Shown here: in pieces, positions 1 through 6,623 of the stretch | Layout of the letters: every line of letters begins with the position of its first letter | How positions within the stretch are numbered: the stretch's first letter is position 1 | Origin: IMCC26256 sp046081705 | Lineage (GTDB): Bacteria > Actinomycetota > Acidimicrobiia > IMCC26256 | Length of the DNA stretch: 16,032 nucleotides | Direction: 5' to 3' | Assembly (NCBI GenBank): GCA_046081705.1 | Contig: JBJTWK010000051.1 | Coordinates: 1-16,032, forward strand | Program-made: the position numbers and the translations under genes | Notes under the pieces: model-generated | The model's input: the letters and a program-made list of their open reading frames with translations, nothing else | Databases searched by the model: none | What the model was told of the DNA's origin: nothing

Positions 1-353
1 TCGACGTACCCGGGTTCGGTCGCGCACCGGTACCGCTTCGCCGTGACGTGCAGCGCGATGGGTCCCGTCACCTCGGGACCGAACACCCGCGCGAGCACCC
101 GGGCCCCGGTCGCCTCATGGACGTCATCGACCACCTCCGCATCGGCCATCTCGCCGTGTTCGTCGAGGTGCACGAGGTGCCCGATGTCGTGGAGCAGCGC
201 GGCCACGATGAGTGGCTCGCTCGCGCCGTCGGCCTCGGCGATCGCCGCACACTGCAGCGCGTGCTCGTTCTGCGTGACGTCCTCGCCGTAGGTGTCGTCG
301 CCGCACCGCTCGTACAGCGCGAGCACGTCGGCGACGGTCTCGATCGCGATCAC
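1..353 (-). CDS. phnZ: PhnZ-like HD-domain phosphonate oxygenase (partial, C-terminus beyond window)
   Basis: This is the first 117 codons of an HD-domain protein reading leftward off the window edge. PhnZ-type enzymes are mixed-valent diiron oxygenases that cleave the C-P bond of a 1-hydroxyphosphonate, releasing phosphate and a carboxylate (glycine when the precursor is 2-aminoethylphosphonate). Visible motifs are a YGE-x-VTQ-x-EHALQ block (residues 22-34, including H31), the LLHDIGH motif (H55-D56), H79 in an HEATGA segment, and H102 followed by VTAKRY. The last resembles the segment after the fourth metal histidine in PhnZ. The GTG start at 353-351 overlaps the upstream dioxygenase stop as GTGA (bases 353-350), indicating translational coupling. 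The region normally carrying the final Asp ligand lies outside the window. The family is clear. The substrate is inferred only, so the symbol means PhnZ-like. Confidence 0.85.
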   Translation of the reverse strand, partial: MIAIETVADVLALYERCGDDTYGEDVTQNEHALQCAAIAEADGASEPLIVAALLHDIGHLVHLDEHGEMADAEVVDDVHEATGARVLARVFGPEVTGPIALHVTAKRYRCATEPGYV

Positions 354-1123
354 ACCGGCCGACCTTGGAAGTCGTTGATGAGGGAGACCTGCACCCGCGT
401 ACCGTCGGCCGCGGTCTCGTTGAACTCCGCGAACTTCTGCTCGTAGTAGGCGTCCCGCAGGTCGCCCTCCCGGCGCGCGTTGTAGGTCGGGTACAGCGCT
501 CGCCGTGGCCGGTCGGAGGTGTTCGGACCACTGCGGTGCGGGGTAAGGGAGTGGAACCACAGAGTGGTGCCGGCCGGGATCGGGACGATCTCCCAGATCA
601 TCGAATCGACGACCTCGGCGCGGATGCAGCCGTCGTCGTCCATCGGCAGGATCTCGGCGTGCCGGGCCGAGACGACCTCGAGGCAGCCGTTCGCCGCGTC
701 GGCGTCATCGACGGCGACCATGCACGACACGTGCGTCTCGACGAACCGGTAAGCGGGGGCATCCTGATGGGGCGAGAATCCGGCGCCGCCCGCCGCCTTG
801 TAGTTGATCTTCTCCTTGTAGAGCACCGCCGGCTCGCCGAGCAGCGCGGACGCGGCATCGAGCATCGGGCCCGTCGTCAGGAGCGCGCGGATCCCCTCCT
901 GGTACGGCACGAAGTTCTCGGTGCGGCACAGGCGCGGTCCGTCGTCCGTCATCTCCCGGTAGTGGATCCAGGGTCCGTCGTCGGGCCAGTCCATGATCTC
1001 GTCGACCCAGCCCCGGAGCCGCTCGGCCCCTGCGGCGTCGAGGGTGCGGGTCAGCACCCAACCGTTGACCCGGAAGAACTCGACCGCCTCGTCGTCGACC
1101 TGCTCGAAGACCCGCGGCGCCAT
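350..1123 (-). CDS. phnY: PhnY-like Fe(II)/2-oxoglutarate dioxygenase (phytanoyl-CoA dioxygenase family)
   Basis: This 257-residue cytosolic enzyme of the phytanoyl-CoA dioxygenase (PhyH) family probably hydroxylates the alpha carbon of an organophosphonate, making the substrate for the coupled HD oxygenase. It shows the 2-His-1-carboxylate iron triad H119-x-D121 (in a GFSPHQDAPAY context) and H196. An Arg at 205 or 207 is placed to bind 2-oxoglutarate. The YKEKINYK segment (102-109) before the HxD motif is typical of the PhnY-like branch. I chose the ATG at 1123-1121 because longer readings in this frame run through the promoter region and into the divergent gene. No Shine-Dalgarno sequence precedes it, and a TACCAT box (1135-1130) lies 6 bases upstream, so the mRNA may be leaderless. 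2-Aminoethylphosphonate is the classic substrate, but methylphosphonate or another small phosphonate is possible. Confidence 0.82.
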   Translation of the reverse strand: MAPRVFEQVDDEAVEFFRVNGWVLTRTLDAAGAERLRGWVDEIMDWPDDGPWIHYREMTDDGPRLCRTENFVPYQEGIRALLTTGPMLDAASALLGEPAVLYKEKINYKAAGGAGFSPHQDAPAYRFVETHVSCMVAVDDADAANGCLEVVSARHAEILPMDDDGCIRAEVVDSMIWEIVPIPAGTTLWFHSLTPHRSGPNTSDRPRRALYPTYNARREGDLRDAYYEQKFAEFNETAADGTRVQVSLINDFQGRPV

Positions 1124-1129
1124 GGGCCG

Positions 1130-1135
1130 ATGGTA
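1130..1135 (-). promoter_or_regulatory. Candidate -10 box for the phosphonate-oxidation pair
   Basis: On the minus strand the sequence CTACCATCGGCCC runs directly into the ATG at 1123. TACCAT fits the actinobacterial TAnnnT -10 consensus and would place the transcription start at or next to the A of the start codon. No convincing -35 hexamer is visible. This is an inference from motif and spacing only. Confidence 0.35.
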
Positions 1136-1139
1136 GGCA

Positions 1140-1152
1140 CGCCCGTCGGGCG
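1140..1152. repeat. 13-base palindrome in the divergent intergenic region
   Basis: CGCCCG-T-CGGGCG is a perfect inverted repeat around a central T. It sits in the 82-base gap between the divergent dioxygenase and carotenoid-oxygenase genes, between their candidate -10 boxes. It could be an operator, but a GC-rich palindrome this short can also arise by chance. Confidence 0.3.
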
Positions 1153-1167
1153 AGGGTCGAACGCGGC

Positions 1168-1173
1168 TACCCT
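1168..1173 (+). promoter_or_regulatory. Candidate -10 box for the carotenoid oxygenase gene
   Basis: TACCCT in the context GGCTACCCTCTGG lies 32 bases upstream of the ATG at 1206. A G-rich stretch (about 1197-1201, GGGGG) just before the start could act as the ribosome binding site. No clear -35 element is visible. The same TACnnT pattern recurs before several other genes in the window. Confidence 0.35.
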
Positions 1174-1205
1174 CTGGCTCTGGGTCACCACGTTCTGGGG
1201 GAATC

Positions 1206-2543
1206 ATGACCGCGACGCACGAACGTCCGAATCGGTTCGGGGCCGACACGCCCTGGTTCATGCGGGGCAACTTCTCGCCGATCGACGACGAGGCCACCAT
1301 CGATTCGTTGCCGGTCATCGGCCGGCTGCCCGAGGGCCTGTCGGGCGCGTACCTCCGCAACGGCTTCAACCCGGCCGGGCGAGTGCCGTGGCACTGGTTC
1401 TTCGGCGCGGGCATGGTGCACGGCTTCGAGATCGCCGACGGTCGGGTCTCGTACCGCAACCGGTACGTGCACACCCCCTACGTCGACGACGACCTCGACA
1501 TGATGGAGGGGATCGCAGACCTGCGCCTGTCCCCGGCGAACACCCACGTGATCGAGCACGCGGGCCGTATCCTCGCCCTCGAGGAGGCCCACCTGCCCTG
1601 GCAGCTCGACCGCGACCTCAACACCGTCGGGTGCTTCGACTTCGACGGTCGTCTCGCCACGCCGATGACCGCACACCCGAAGGTGTGCCCCACGACGGGC
1701 GAGCTCATGTTCTTCGGGTACCAGTTCATGAACGAACCGTGGCTCACCTACCACCGCGTCGATGCGGCGGGGAACCTCGTGCAGAGCGAGCAGATCGAGA
1801 TCCCGAACCCGATCATGATGCACGACTTCGCGATCACCGAGCACCACTCGCTGTTCTTCGATCTCCCCATCGTGTTCTCCACCGACAACGGAGGCTTCCG
1901 TTTCAAGCGCGAGGAGGGCGGTCGCATCGGTGTCATGCCCCGGGCCGGCACGAACGCGGACGTCCGGTGGTTCGAGGTCGAGCCCTGCACCGTGTTCCAC
2001 TCGTTCAACGCGTACGAGCAGGACGACGAGATCGTGATCCAGGTCTGTCGTGCGTCCTCGATCATGGAGGGCGGCATGAGCGATCTCGGCGACCAGTCGA
2101 CCCCGTGGCAGTGGAACCTCGACCTCACGACCGGGACCGCCTCCGAGACCCACCTCGACGACCACCACGGTGACTTCCCCCGGGTCGACGACCGTCGAAT
2201 CGGCCTGCCCGCACGATTCGGGTACATGGCGGGCCTGCGTCCCGGACCCTCCCCGGACTTCACCGCCGAGATCCACAAGTACGACCTGACCACCGGCGCC
2301 GTCGAGACCCACTCGTTCGGCGACGACGCGGTGCACGTGTTCGAACCCGTCTTCGCGCCCGCCGGTCCGGACGCCGCCGAGGATGAGGGCTGGATCATCT
2401 GCCTCGCCCACGACGACCGCACCGATGTGACGACCCTCAACGTGCTCGAGGCCCAGGACTTCACGGGCGAACCCGTCGCGCAGGTCGAACTGCCCCGGCG
2501 CATCCCCTTCGGGGCCCACGGCTCCTGGATCCCGAACGCCTGA
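1206..2543 (+). CDS. Carotenoid oxygenase family protein (carotenoid/apocarotenoid or stilbene cleavage dioxygenase)
   Basis: This 445-residue protein belongs to the RPE65/carotenoid cleavage dioxygenase family, seven-bladed propellers that split a C=C bond of a carotenoid, apocarotenoid or stilbene with O2 at a four-histidine iron centre. All four expected ligands are visible: H157 (TAHPKV), H206 (MMHDFAIT), H265 (FHSFNAYE) and H438 (GAHGSW, eight residues from the C-terminus). The N-terminal LPEGLSGAYLRNGFNP (41-56) is also characteristic. There is no signal peptide, and the length is typical of bacterial members. The start at 1206 has a G-rich stretch 4-8 bases upstream. The gene stands alone, divergent from the phosphonate genes. 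No carotenoid-synthesis genes are nearby, so the substrate cannot be deduced. Confidence 0.93.
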   Translation: MTATHERPNRFGADTPWFMRGNFSPIDDEATIDSLPVIGRLPEGLSGAYLRNGFNPAGRVPWHWFFGAGMVHGFEIADGRVSYRNRYVHTPYVDDDLDMMEGIADLRLSPANTHVIEHAGRILALEEAHLPWQLDRDLNTVGCFDFDGRLATPMTAHPKVCPTTGELMFFGYQFMNEPWLTYHRVDAAGNLVQSEQIEIPNPIMMHDFAITEHHSLFFDLPIVFSTDNGGFRFKREEGGRIGVMPRAGTNADVRWFEVEPCTVFHSFNAYEQDDEIVIQVCRASSIMEGGMSDLGDQSTPWQWNLDLTTGTASETHLDDHHGDFPRVDDRRIGLPARFGYMAGLRPGPSPDFTAEIHKYDLTTGAVETHSFGDDAVHVFEPVFAPAGPDAAEDEGWIICLAHDDRTDVTTLNVLEAQDFTGEPVAQVELPRRIPFGAHGSWIPNA

Positions 2544-2597
2544 CCGGCGAGCCCGGGGTCCCGCACCCACCCGAGCGGGGGGTAACGTGCCGACGTC

Positions 2598-2623
2598 GCC
2601 TGCCGACCTCGGTCGGAGGAGGC
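2598..2623 (+). other. Stable hairpin just upstream of the riboswitch aptamer
   Basis: CCGAC (2603-2607), loop CTCG and GTCGG (2612-2616) form a perfect five-pair stem, and an outer GCCT/AGGC pairing (2598-2601 with 2620-2623) can extend it. It follows the carotenoid oxygenase stop by about 55 bases and directly precedes the aptamer. It may terminate the upstream transcript without a U-tract, or it may be a leader extension of the aptamer. The sequence does not decide which. Confidence 0.35.
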
Positions 2624-2624
2624 A

Positions 2625-2725
2625 CTGAAGGGGAGTATCCCGCAAGTATCGGCACCGTCAAGACGGTCGGTCCCACATCGACCCGGTGCCGGTCACCACG
2701 AGACCGTGGTGGGAGAGACCTTCGG
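2625..2725 (+). promoter_or_regulatory. yybP-ykoY family manganese riboswitch (aptamer)
   Basis: The leader of the P-type ATPase matches the yybP-ykoY Mn2+ aptamer in sequence and fold. The closing stem pairs CTGAAGG (2625-2631) with CCTTCGG (2719-2725). The conserved L1 sequence GGGGAGTA follows at 2630-2637, and the opposite strand has the conserved AGACC (2716-2720) entering the closing stem. A long arm pairs CGGCACCG (2650-2657) with CGGTGCCG (2684-2691), with an internal loop TCAAGAC (2658-2664) in the L3 position and a distal stem GGTCG/CGACC (2665-2669 with 2679-2683). A third hairpin pairs CACCAC (2694-2699) with GTGGTG (2706-2711). In known members Mn2+ bridges L1 and L3 and turns on exporters (MntP, TerC-like proteins, P-type ATPases), the gene class found here. 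No U-tract terminator follows, so translational control is more likely. Confidence 0.85.
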
Positions 2726-2728
2726 CGT

Positions 2729-2743
2729 CGATGAGCGTCATCG
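2729..2743 (+). promoter_or_regulatory. Hairpin between aptamer and ribosome binding site (possible expression platform)
   Basis: CGATGA (2729-2734) and TCATCG (2738-2743) form a six-pair stem with a GCG loop, between the aptamer end and the GAGGAG ribosome binding site. It could be part of the switching platform. L1 bases GGGGA (2630-2634) could also pair with TCCCC (2755-2759) next to the ribosome binding site in a competing fold. This is structural inference only. Confidence 0.35.
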
Positions 2744-2748
2744 TCACC

Positions 2749-2754
2749 GAGGAG
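2749..2754 (+). promoter_or_regulatory. Ribosome binding site that fixes the ATPase start
   Basis: GAGGAG lies six bases before the ATG at 2761. The in-frame alternatives, GTG at 2686 and ATG at 2731, fall inside the riboswitch and the hairpin and have no comparable Shine-Dalgarno sequence. This decides the start. Confidence 0.75.
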
Positions 2755-2760
2755 TCCCCC

Positions 2761-5511
2761 ATGCCCACAACCCCGGCCACCAGCGAGCGCAGCGCCCCGG
2801 CGTGGCACACCCTCGACGCCGAGACGGTGCTGACGCGCCTCGACTCCGTCCGCACCGGCCTCGATCCCGACGACGCCGCCCGCCGCCTCGAGAGCGTCGG
2901 ACGCAACGAACTCGTCGACAAGGGTTCGAAGCCCGCGGCCCGCATCCTCTGGGAGCAGGTCACCGCGTTCATGGTCGTGCTGCTCATCGGCGCGGCCCTG
3001 CTCTCGCTGGCGATCGGCAAGTTCGTCGAGGCGGGCGCCATCGGCGCCATCGTCGTGCTCTTCGCGATCCTCGGGTTCGTCCAGGAGTACCGGGCCGAAC
3101 GCGCGATCGCTGCGCTCCGGCGCCTCGCCGTCCCCCTCGTCCGGGTCGAGCGGGGCGGGCGGGTCATGGAGGTCTCGGCCGTGGATCTCGTGCCCGGCGA
3201 CGTCGTCCTCCTCGAGGCCGGCAACGTCGTGCCCGCCGATCTCCGCCTGCTCGAGGTGGCGAACCTCCGCATCGAGGAGGCCGCCCTCACCGGCGAGTCC
3301 GAACCGGTCGAGAAGGACCTCGCCGTCCTCGACGACGACCGGGCCCCGCTCGGCGACCGCAAGAACCTCGCCTTCTCCGGGACCCAGGTGACCTACGGCC
3401 GCGGGGTCGGGGTGGTGGTGTCCACCGGCATGGGCACCGAGCTCGGCCACATCGCCGCGCTCATCCAGGGGGTGGCGCCGGCGCCGACGCCGCTGCAGCT
3501 CCGCCTCGACCGCGTCGGGAAGCAGCTGGCGATCGCGGGCGCTGGGGTGGCCGTGCTCATGATCCTCATCGGCCGGATCGGCGGCGAGTCGTGGAGCGAC
3601 CTCGTGCTCACCGCGATCAGCGTCGCCGTGGCGGTCATCCCCGAGGGGCTCCCGGCGGTCGTCACGCTCACGTTGGCGATCGGCGCACAGCGCATGCTCC
3701 GCCGACAGGCGCTCGTCCGCCGTCTCCCGGCGGTCGAGACGCTCGGTTCGGTGACCGTGATCTGCTCCGACAAGACCGGCACGCTCACCCAGAACCGCAT
3801 GACCGTCACCGTGCTCGAGGCCTCCGGCCACCGGTCGGTGCTCGGCGAGCACGACCGGACAGAGCCCCACCGGCCCGCGACCCTGCTCGCGCTCACCGCC
3901 GGGGCGCTCTGCAACGACGCGGAGTTCCACGTCTCGGACGACGGCGAGGTCGCCACGATCGGGGACCCGACCGAGACCGCCCTCCTCGTCGCGGCCCACG
4001 AGGTGGGCATCGACGTGGCCGGGCTCCGCTCGGCCCACCCGCGCACCGACGAACTCCCCTTCGACTCCGAGCGCAAGCGGATGAGCACCGTGCACGGACC
4101 GCTCGCCGACGACCGGCGCGCCGGTCTCGAGCACATCGACCCCGCCGAGAACGTGGCGATCGTCAAGGGCGCGCCGGACAGCCTGCTCCGCCGCACCACC
4201 GGGGTCTGGGTGGACGGCCGGGTCGAGCCCCTCGATGACGACGAACTCGCCCGCATCGTCGCGGCGAACGACGCACTCGCCGCCGACGGCGTCCGCGTCC
4301 TCGCCGTCGCCTACCGGCCGATCGACCACCACGCGCCGGGGACCGATCCCGAGGACGACCTCGTCCTCATCGGCCTCGTCGGCATCGTCGATCCCCCGCG
4401 GACCGAGGCCCGGGACGCGGTCACCACGTGCCGCGAGGCCGGCGTCCGGGTCGTGATGATCACCGGCGACCACCCGCTGACGGCGCGGGCCATCGCCCGC
4501 GACCTCGGCATCGTGAGCGCGGACGACGACCGCCCGGTGGTCACCGGACGCGAACTCGACGACGTCGACGACACGGCGCTCCGCGAACTCGCGCGCAGCA
4601 CCTCGGTGTTCGCTCGGGTCTCCCCCGAGCACAAGCTCCGCATCGTCGAGGCGTTGCGGGCCGACGGCCAGGTCGTCGCCATGACGGGCGACGGCGTGAA
4701 CGATGCACCGGCCCTGCGCCGGGCCGACATCGGTGTGGCGATGGGCGTGACCGGCACGGACGTCTCGAAGGAGGCGGCCGACATGGTCCTGCGCGACGAC
4801 AACTTCGCCACGATCGTCGCGGCGGTCGAGGAGGGCCGCGTCATCTACGACAACCTGCGGCGGTTCGTGAACTACTCGCTCGCCGGGAACGTCGGCAAGA
4901 TCCTCGTGCTGCTCCTCTGGCCGCTGCTCATGCTCCTCGCCGGCGAGACGAAGTCCTTCGCGGTGGCGCTGCTCCCCCTCCAGCTCCTCTGGCTCAACCT
5001 CATGACCGACGGGCTGCTCGGCCTCGCCATGGGCACGGAGCAGGCCGAGCCCGACGTCATGCGACGACCTCCGATCGATCCGGCGAGCAGCATCTGGTCC
5101 GAGGGCTGGGGTGCGCGGACCGTGTGGGTCGGTGTCGTCATCGGCGCCGTCGCCCTCGCGCTCGGCGCCGCGTTCCGGAACGTCGGTGACATCGCCTACT
5201 ACCAGACGATGATCTTCACCTCGATCGCGTTCATGCAGGTGGCCCAGGCGATCGCGAACCGCTCGACGAAGGTGCCGCTGTACCGCCTCGACTGGCGTGG
5301 GAACCCGACCCTGCTGGTCATGGCCGTCGGCGTCGTCGGGATGCAGGTCCTCGTGATGTACGTGCCGTTCATGCGGAGGATCTTCGACCTCGCGCCGCTG
5401 AGCGTCCCCGCTCTGCTGCTGTGCGTCGCCGCCGCCATCCTGCTGCTCATCGTGATCGAGATCGTCGAGGCCGCCCAGCGACGCCGGACCGTCTCACCAG
5501 CGCGAGCGTGA
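2761..5511 (+). CDS. P2-type cation-transporting ATPase, probable Mn2+ (or Mn2+/Ca2+) exporter
   Basis: This 916-residue membrane pump has full P-type architecture. An N-terminal cation-ATPase domain covers about 15-50 and TM1-2 about 67-107. The actuator holds TGES (177-180), TM4 holds PEGLPA (294-299), and the phosphorylation site is D337 in DKTGT. The hinge motif MTGDGVNDAP is at 641-650, with TM5-10 at about 703-905. The closest family is P2A (SERCA/PMR1-like). E295, N710, N746, T749 and D750 match SERCA ion ligands E309, N768, N796, T799 and D800. K713 replaces the site I acid E771, suggesting a single site, as in PMR1/SPCA pumps that carry Mn2+ as well as Ca2+. The Mn riboswitch supports export of Mn2+ from the cytosol. 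There are no heavy-metal-binding N-terminal domains. The 3' end overlaps the convergent gene by 18 bases. The fold is certain; the ion is inferred. Confidence 0.93.
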   Translation: MPTTPATSERSAPAWHTLDAETVLTRLDSVRTGLDPDDAARRLESVGRNELVDKGSKPAARILWEQVTAFMVVLLIGAALLSLAIGKFVEAGAIGAIVVLFAILGFVQEYRAERAIAALRRLAVPLVRVERGGRVMEVSAVDLVPGDVVLLEAGNVVPADLRLLEVANLRIEEAALTGESEPVEKDLAVLDDDRAPLGDRKNLAFSGTQVTYGRGVGVVVSTGMGTELGHIAALIQGVAPAPTPLQLRLDRVGKQLAIAGAGVAVLMILIGRIGGESWSDLVLTAISVAVAVIPEGLPAVVTLTLAIGAQRMLRRQALVRRLPAVETLGSVTVICSDKTGTLTQNRMTVTVLEASGHRSVLGEHDRTEPHRPATLLALTAGALCNDAEFHVSDDGEVATIGDPTETALLVAAHEVGIDVAGLRSAHPRTDELPFDSERKRMSTVHGPLADDRRAGLEHIDPAENVAIVKGAPDSLLRRTTGVWVDGRVEPLDDDELARIVAANDALAADGVRVLAVAYRPIDHHAPGTDPEDDLVLIGLVGIVDPPRTEARDAVTTCREAGVRVVMITGDHPLTARAIARDLGIVSADDDRPVVTGRELDDVDDTALRELARSTSVFARVSPEHKLRIVEALRADGQVVAMTGDGVNDAPALRRADIGVAMGVTGTDVSKEAADMVLRDDNFATIVAAVEEGRVIYDNLRRFVNYSLAGNVGKILVLLLWPLLMLLAGETKSFAVALLPLQLLWLNLMTDGLLGLAMGTEQAEPDVMRRPPIDPASSIWSEGWGARTVWVGVVIGAVALALGAAFRNVGDIAYYQTMIFTSIAFMQVAQAIANRSTKVPLYRLDWRGNPTLLVMAVGVVGMQVLVMYVPFMRRIFDLAPLSVPALLLCVAAAILLLIVIEIVEAAQRRRTVSPARA

Positions 5512-6528
5512 CTCCTCGGCGAACCCCGGCAACCCGGAGAACGTGACCCGTCGACCGTCGTCGTCCGTCACGGACCCCGACCAGGTGCCGAACACCTGGT
5601 GGGTCTCGGTCCGCAGCACTCCGATGTCGGTGCGGGAGTGCTTGTCGTACCGGGGCGTGAGCGTGAGGTCGAGCGCGCCCTCCGGGTCCCGCACGGTCCA
5701 CGGTTCGAGCGGCCGATCCCAGTCGTAGGTCCAAACGAGTTCCCGACCGAGCTTCGTGAGTCGACCGTCGAGGATCACCCCGTTCTCGGTCGCGCCCGTG
5801 CCCTCGGTCCACTTCCCGCCGATCTGGATGCCCACGACCGTGCCGTCGTCGGCCCGACCGGCCCCGCCGCCCCAGTTCCACACGGTCGAGTAGGGCCAGC
5901 GGCCCCGGCCGACGTCGAGGACGCCCCACGCGTCGCCCGACGCACCACCGATCTCCCAGCGACGATCGCCGACGGTGAGCGAGCCGGACGCCGGACGGGC
6001 CTGGTGCTTCGAGGTGTACTGGAACCGGCGGTCCGACCACGGGATCACGACGTTCATCGACTCGTGCCCCGCCGGCAGCGCGATCGCCACCTCCAGCCGG
6101 CCCGGTAGCCCGTCACGCTCGCGCCAGGTCGCCTCGATCCGGGTGGTGCCCGCCTCGTCGTCGGTGATCGCGAGGTCGAGGTGGCGCGACCGGGCACGCA
6201 GCGCCGCGGTCCCCGGGCGATCCGGGAGCGCGATGCCCCGGGCGAAGGGCACGGTGATCCCGCGCCCACCCGTGGTGGCGTCCGTCAGGTCGCACCACCA
6301 CACATCGGCGAGGCCGACGTAGTCGACGTCCGCGTACACACTGGAGACGACGAGGTCACCGGCCAGCACCGCCCAGTAGTCCCACCGCTTCGTCCGGCCC
6401 CACACGCCGGCGAGGTTCGCGGTGTGCAGCGCCCGCCGGGACCAGCCCGACGCCGCCGGGTTCAGGTGCATGCCGTCGGGCAGCGCGAGGTCGACCGGTG
6501 CGGTGATCTCCGGCTCGTGGGTGCTCAC
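5494..6528 (-). CDS. DUF2804 family protein
   Basis: This 344-residue protein without signal peptide or membrane segments matches the DUF2804 family as I recall it. Supporting features are the N-terminal WGRTKRWDYWAV segment (43-54), the strand pattern VSSVYADVDYVGLADVWW (61-78), a VWNWGGGAGR segment in the C-terminal half, and a Trp- and Gly-rich beta composition throughout. The biochemical function is unknown, so I assign none. The start is GTG at 6528-6526 with only a weak upstream AGGAT. It is convergent with the cation ATPase, sharing 18 bases at the 3' ends, and divergent from the YccF gene across a 95-base gap. Confidence 0.8.
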   Translation of the reverse strand: MSTHEPEITAPVDLALPDGMHLNPAASGWSRRALHTANLAGVWGRTKRWDYWAVLAGDLVVSSVYADVDYVGLADVWWCDLTDATTGGRGITVPFARGIALPDRPGTAALRARSRHLDLAITDDEAGTTRIEATWRERDGLPGRLEVAIALPAGHESMNVVIPWSDRRFQYTSKHQARPASGSLTVGDRRWEIGGASGDAWGVLDVGRGRWPYSTVWNWGGGAGRADDGTVVGIQIGGKWTEGTGATENGVILDGRLTKLGRELVWTYDWDRPLEPWTVRDPEGALDLTLTPRYDKHSRTDIGVLRTETHQVFGTWSGSVTDDDGRRVTFSGLPGFAEESRSRW

Positions 6529-6588
6529 GGCGGCGATCCTGCCGCGTCCGACCCGTGCCGGTCCACCGATCGATCCGACGCGCCGCCC

Positions 6589-6594
6589 TACGCT
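6589..6594 (+). promoter_or_regulatory. Candidate -10 box for the yccF-like gene
   Basis: TACGCT in CCCTACGCTCTC lies 29 bases upstream of the ATG at 6624. The same 12 bases recur upstream of the minus-strand membrane-protein gene starting at 14390. No clear -35 hexamer is seen. Confidence 0.35.
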
Positions 6595-6623
6595 CTCCCG
6601 GTCCCGACGAACGGAGCGCGCGC

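Noticed and set aside
365..2173. Long plus-strand open frame over the dioxygenase and carotenoid oxygenase genes
   Set aside because: It is an Arg/Gly/Pro-rich translation of the wrong frame and strand, with no recognisable motif. The overlapping frames carry complete catalytic motifs.
2583..2588. TAACGT as a -10 box for the riboswitch transcript
   Set aside because: It has the right general position, but no -35 element. It also differs from the TACnnT pattern elsewhere, so support is too weak to list as a feature.
2461..4632. 723-residue minus-strand open frame opposite the ATPase
   Set aside because: This is a GC-skew shadow. The opposite strand has the full P-type ATPase motif set, and this translation is a low-complexity Asp/Arg/Glu/Gly-rich product.
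5494..5511. Bidirectional terminator between the convergent ATPase and DUF2804 genes
   Set aside because: The coding regions overlap by 18 bases and I find no hairpin with a U-tract there. The same holds at the 7044-7049 and 10161-10164 convergent junctions.
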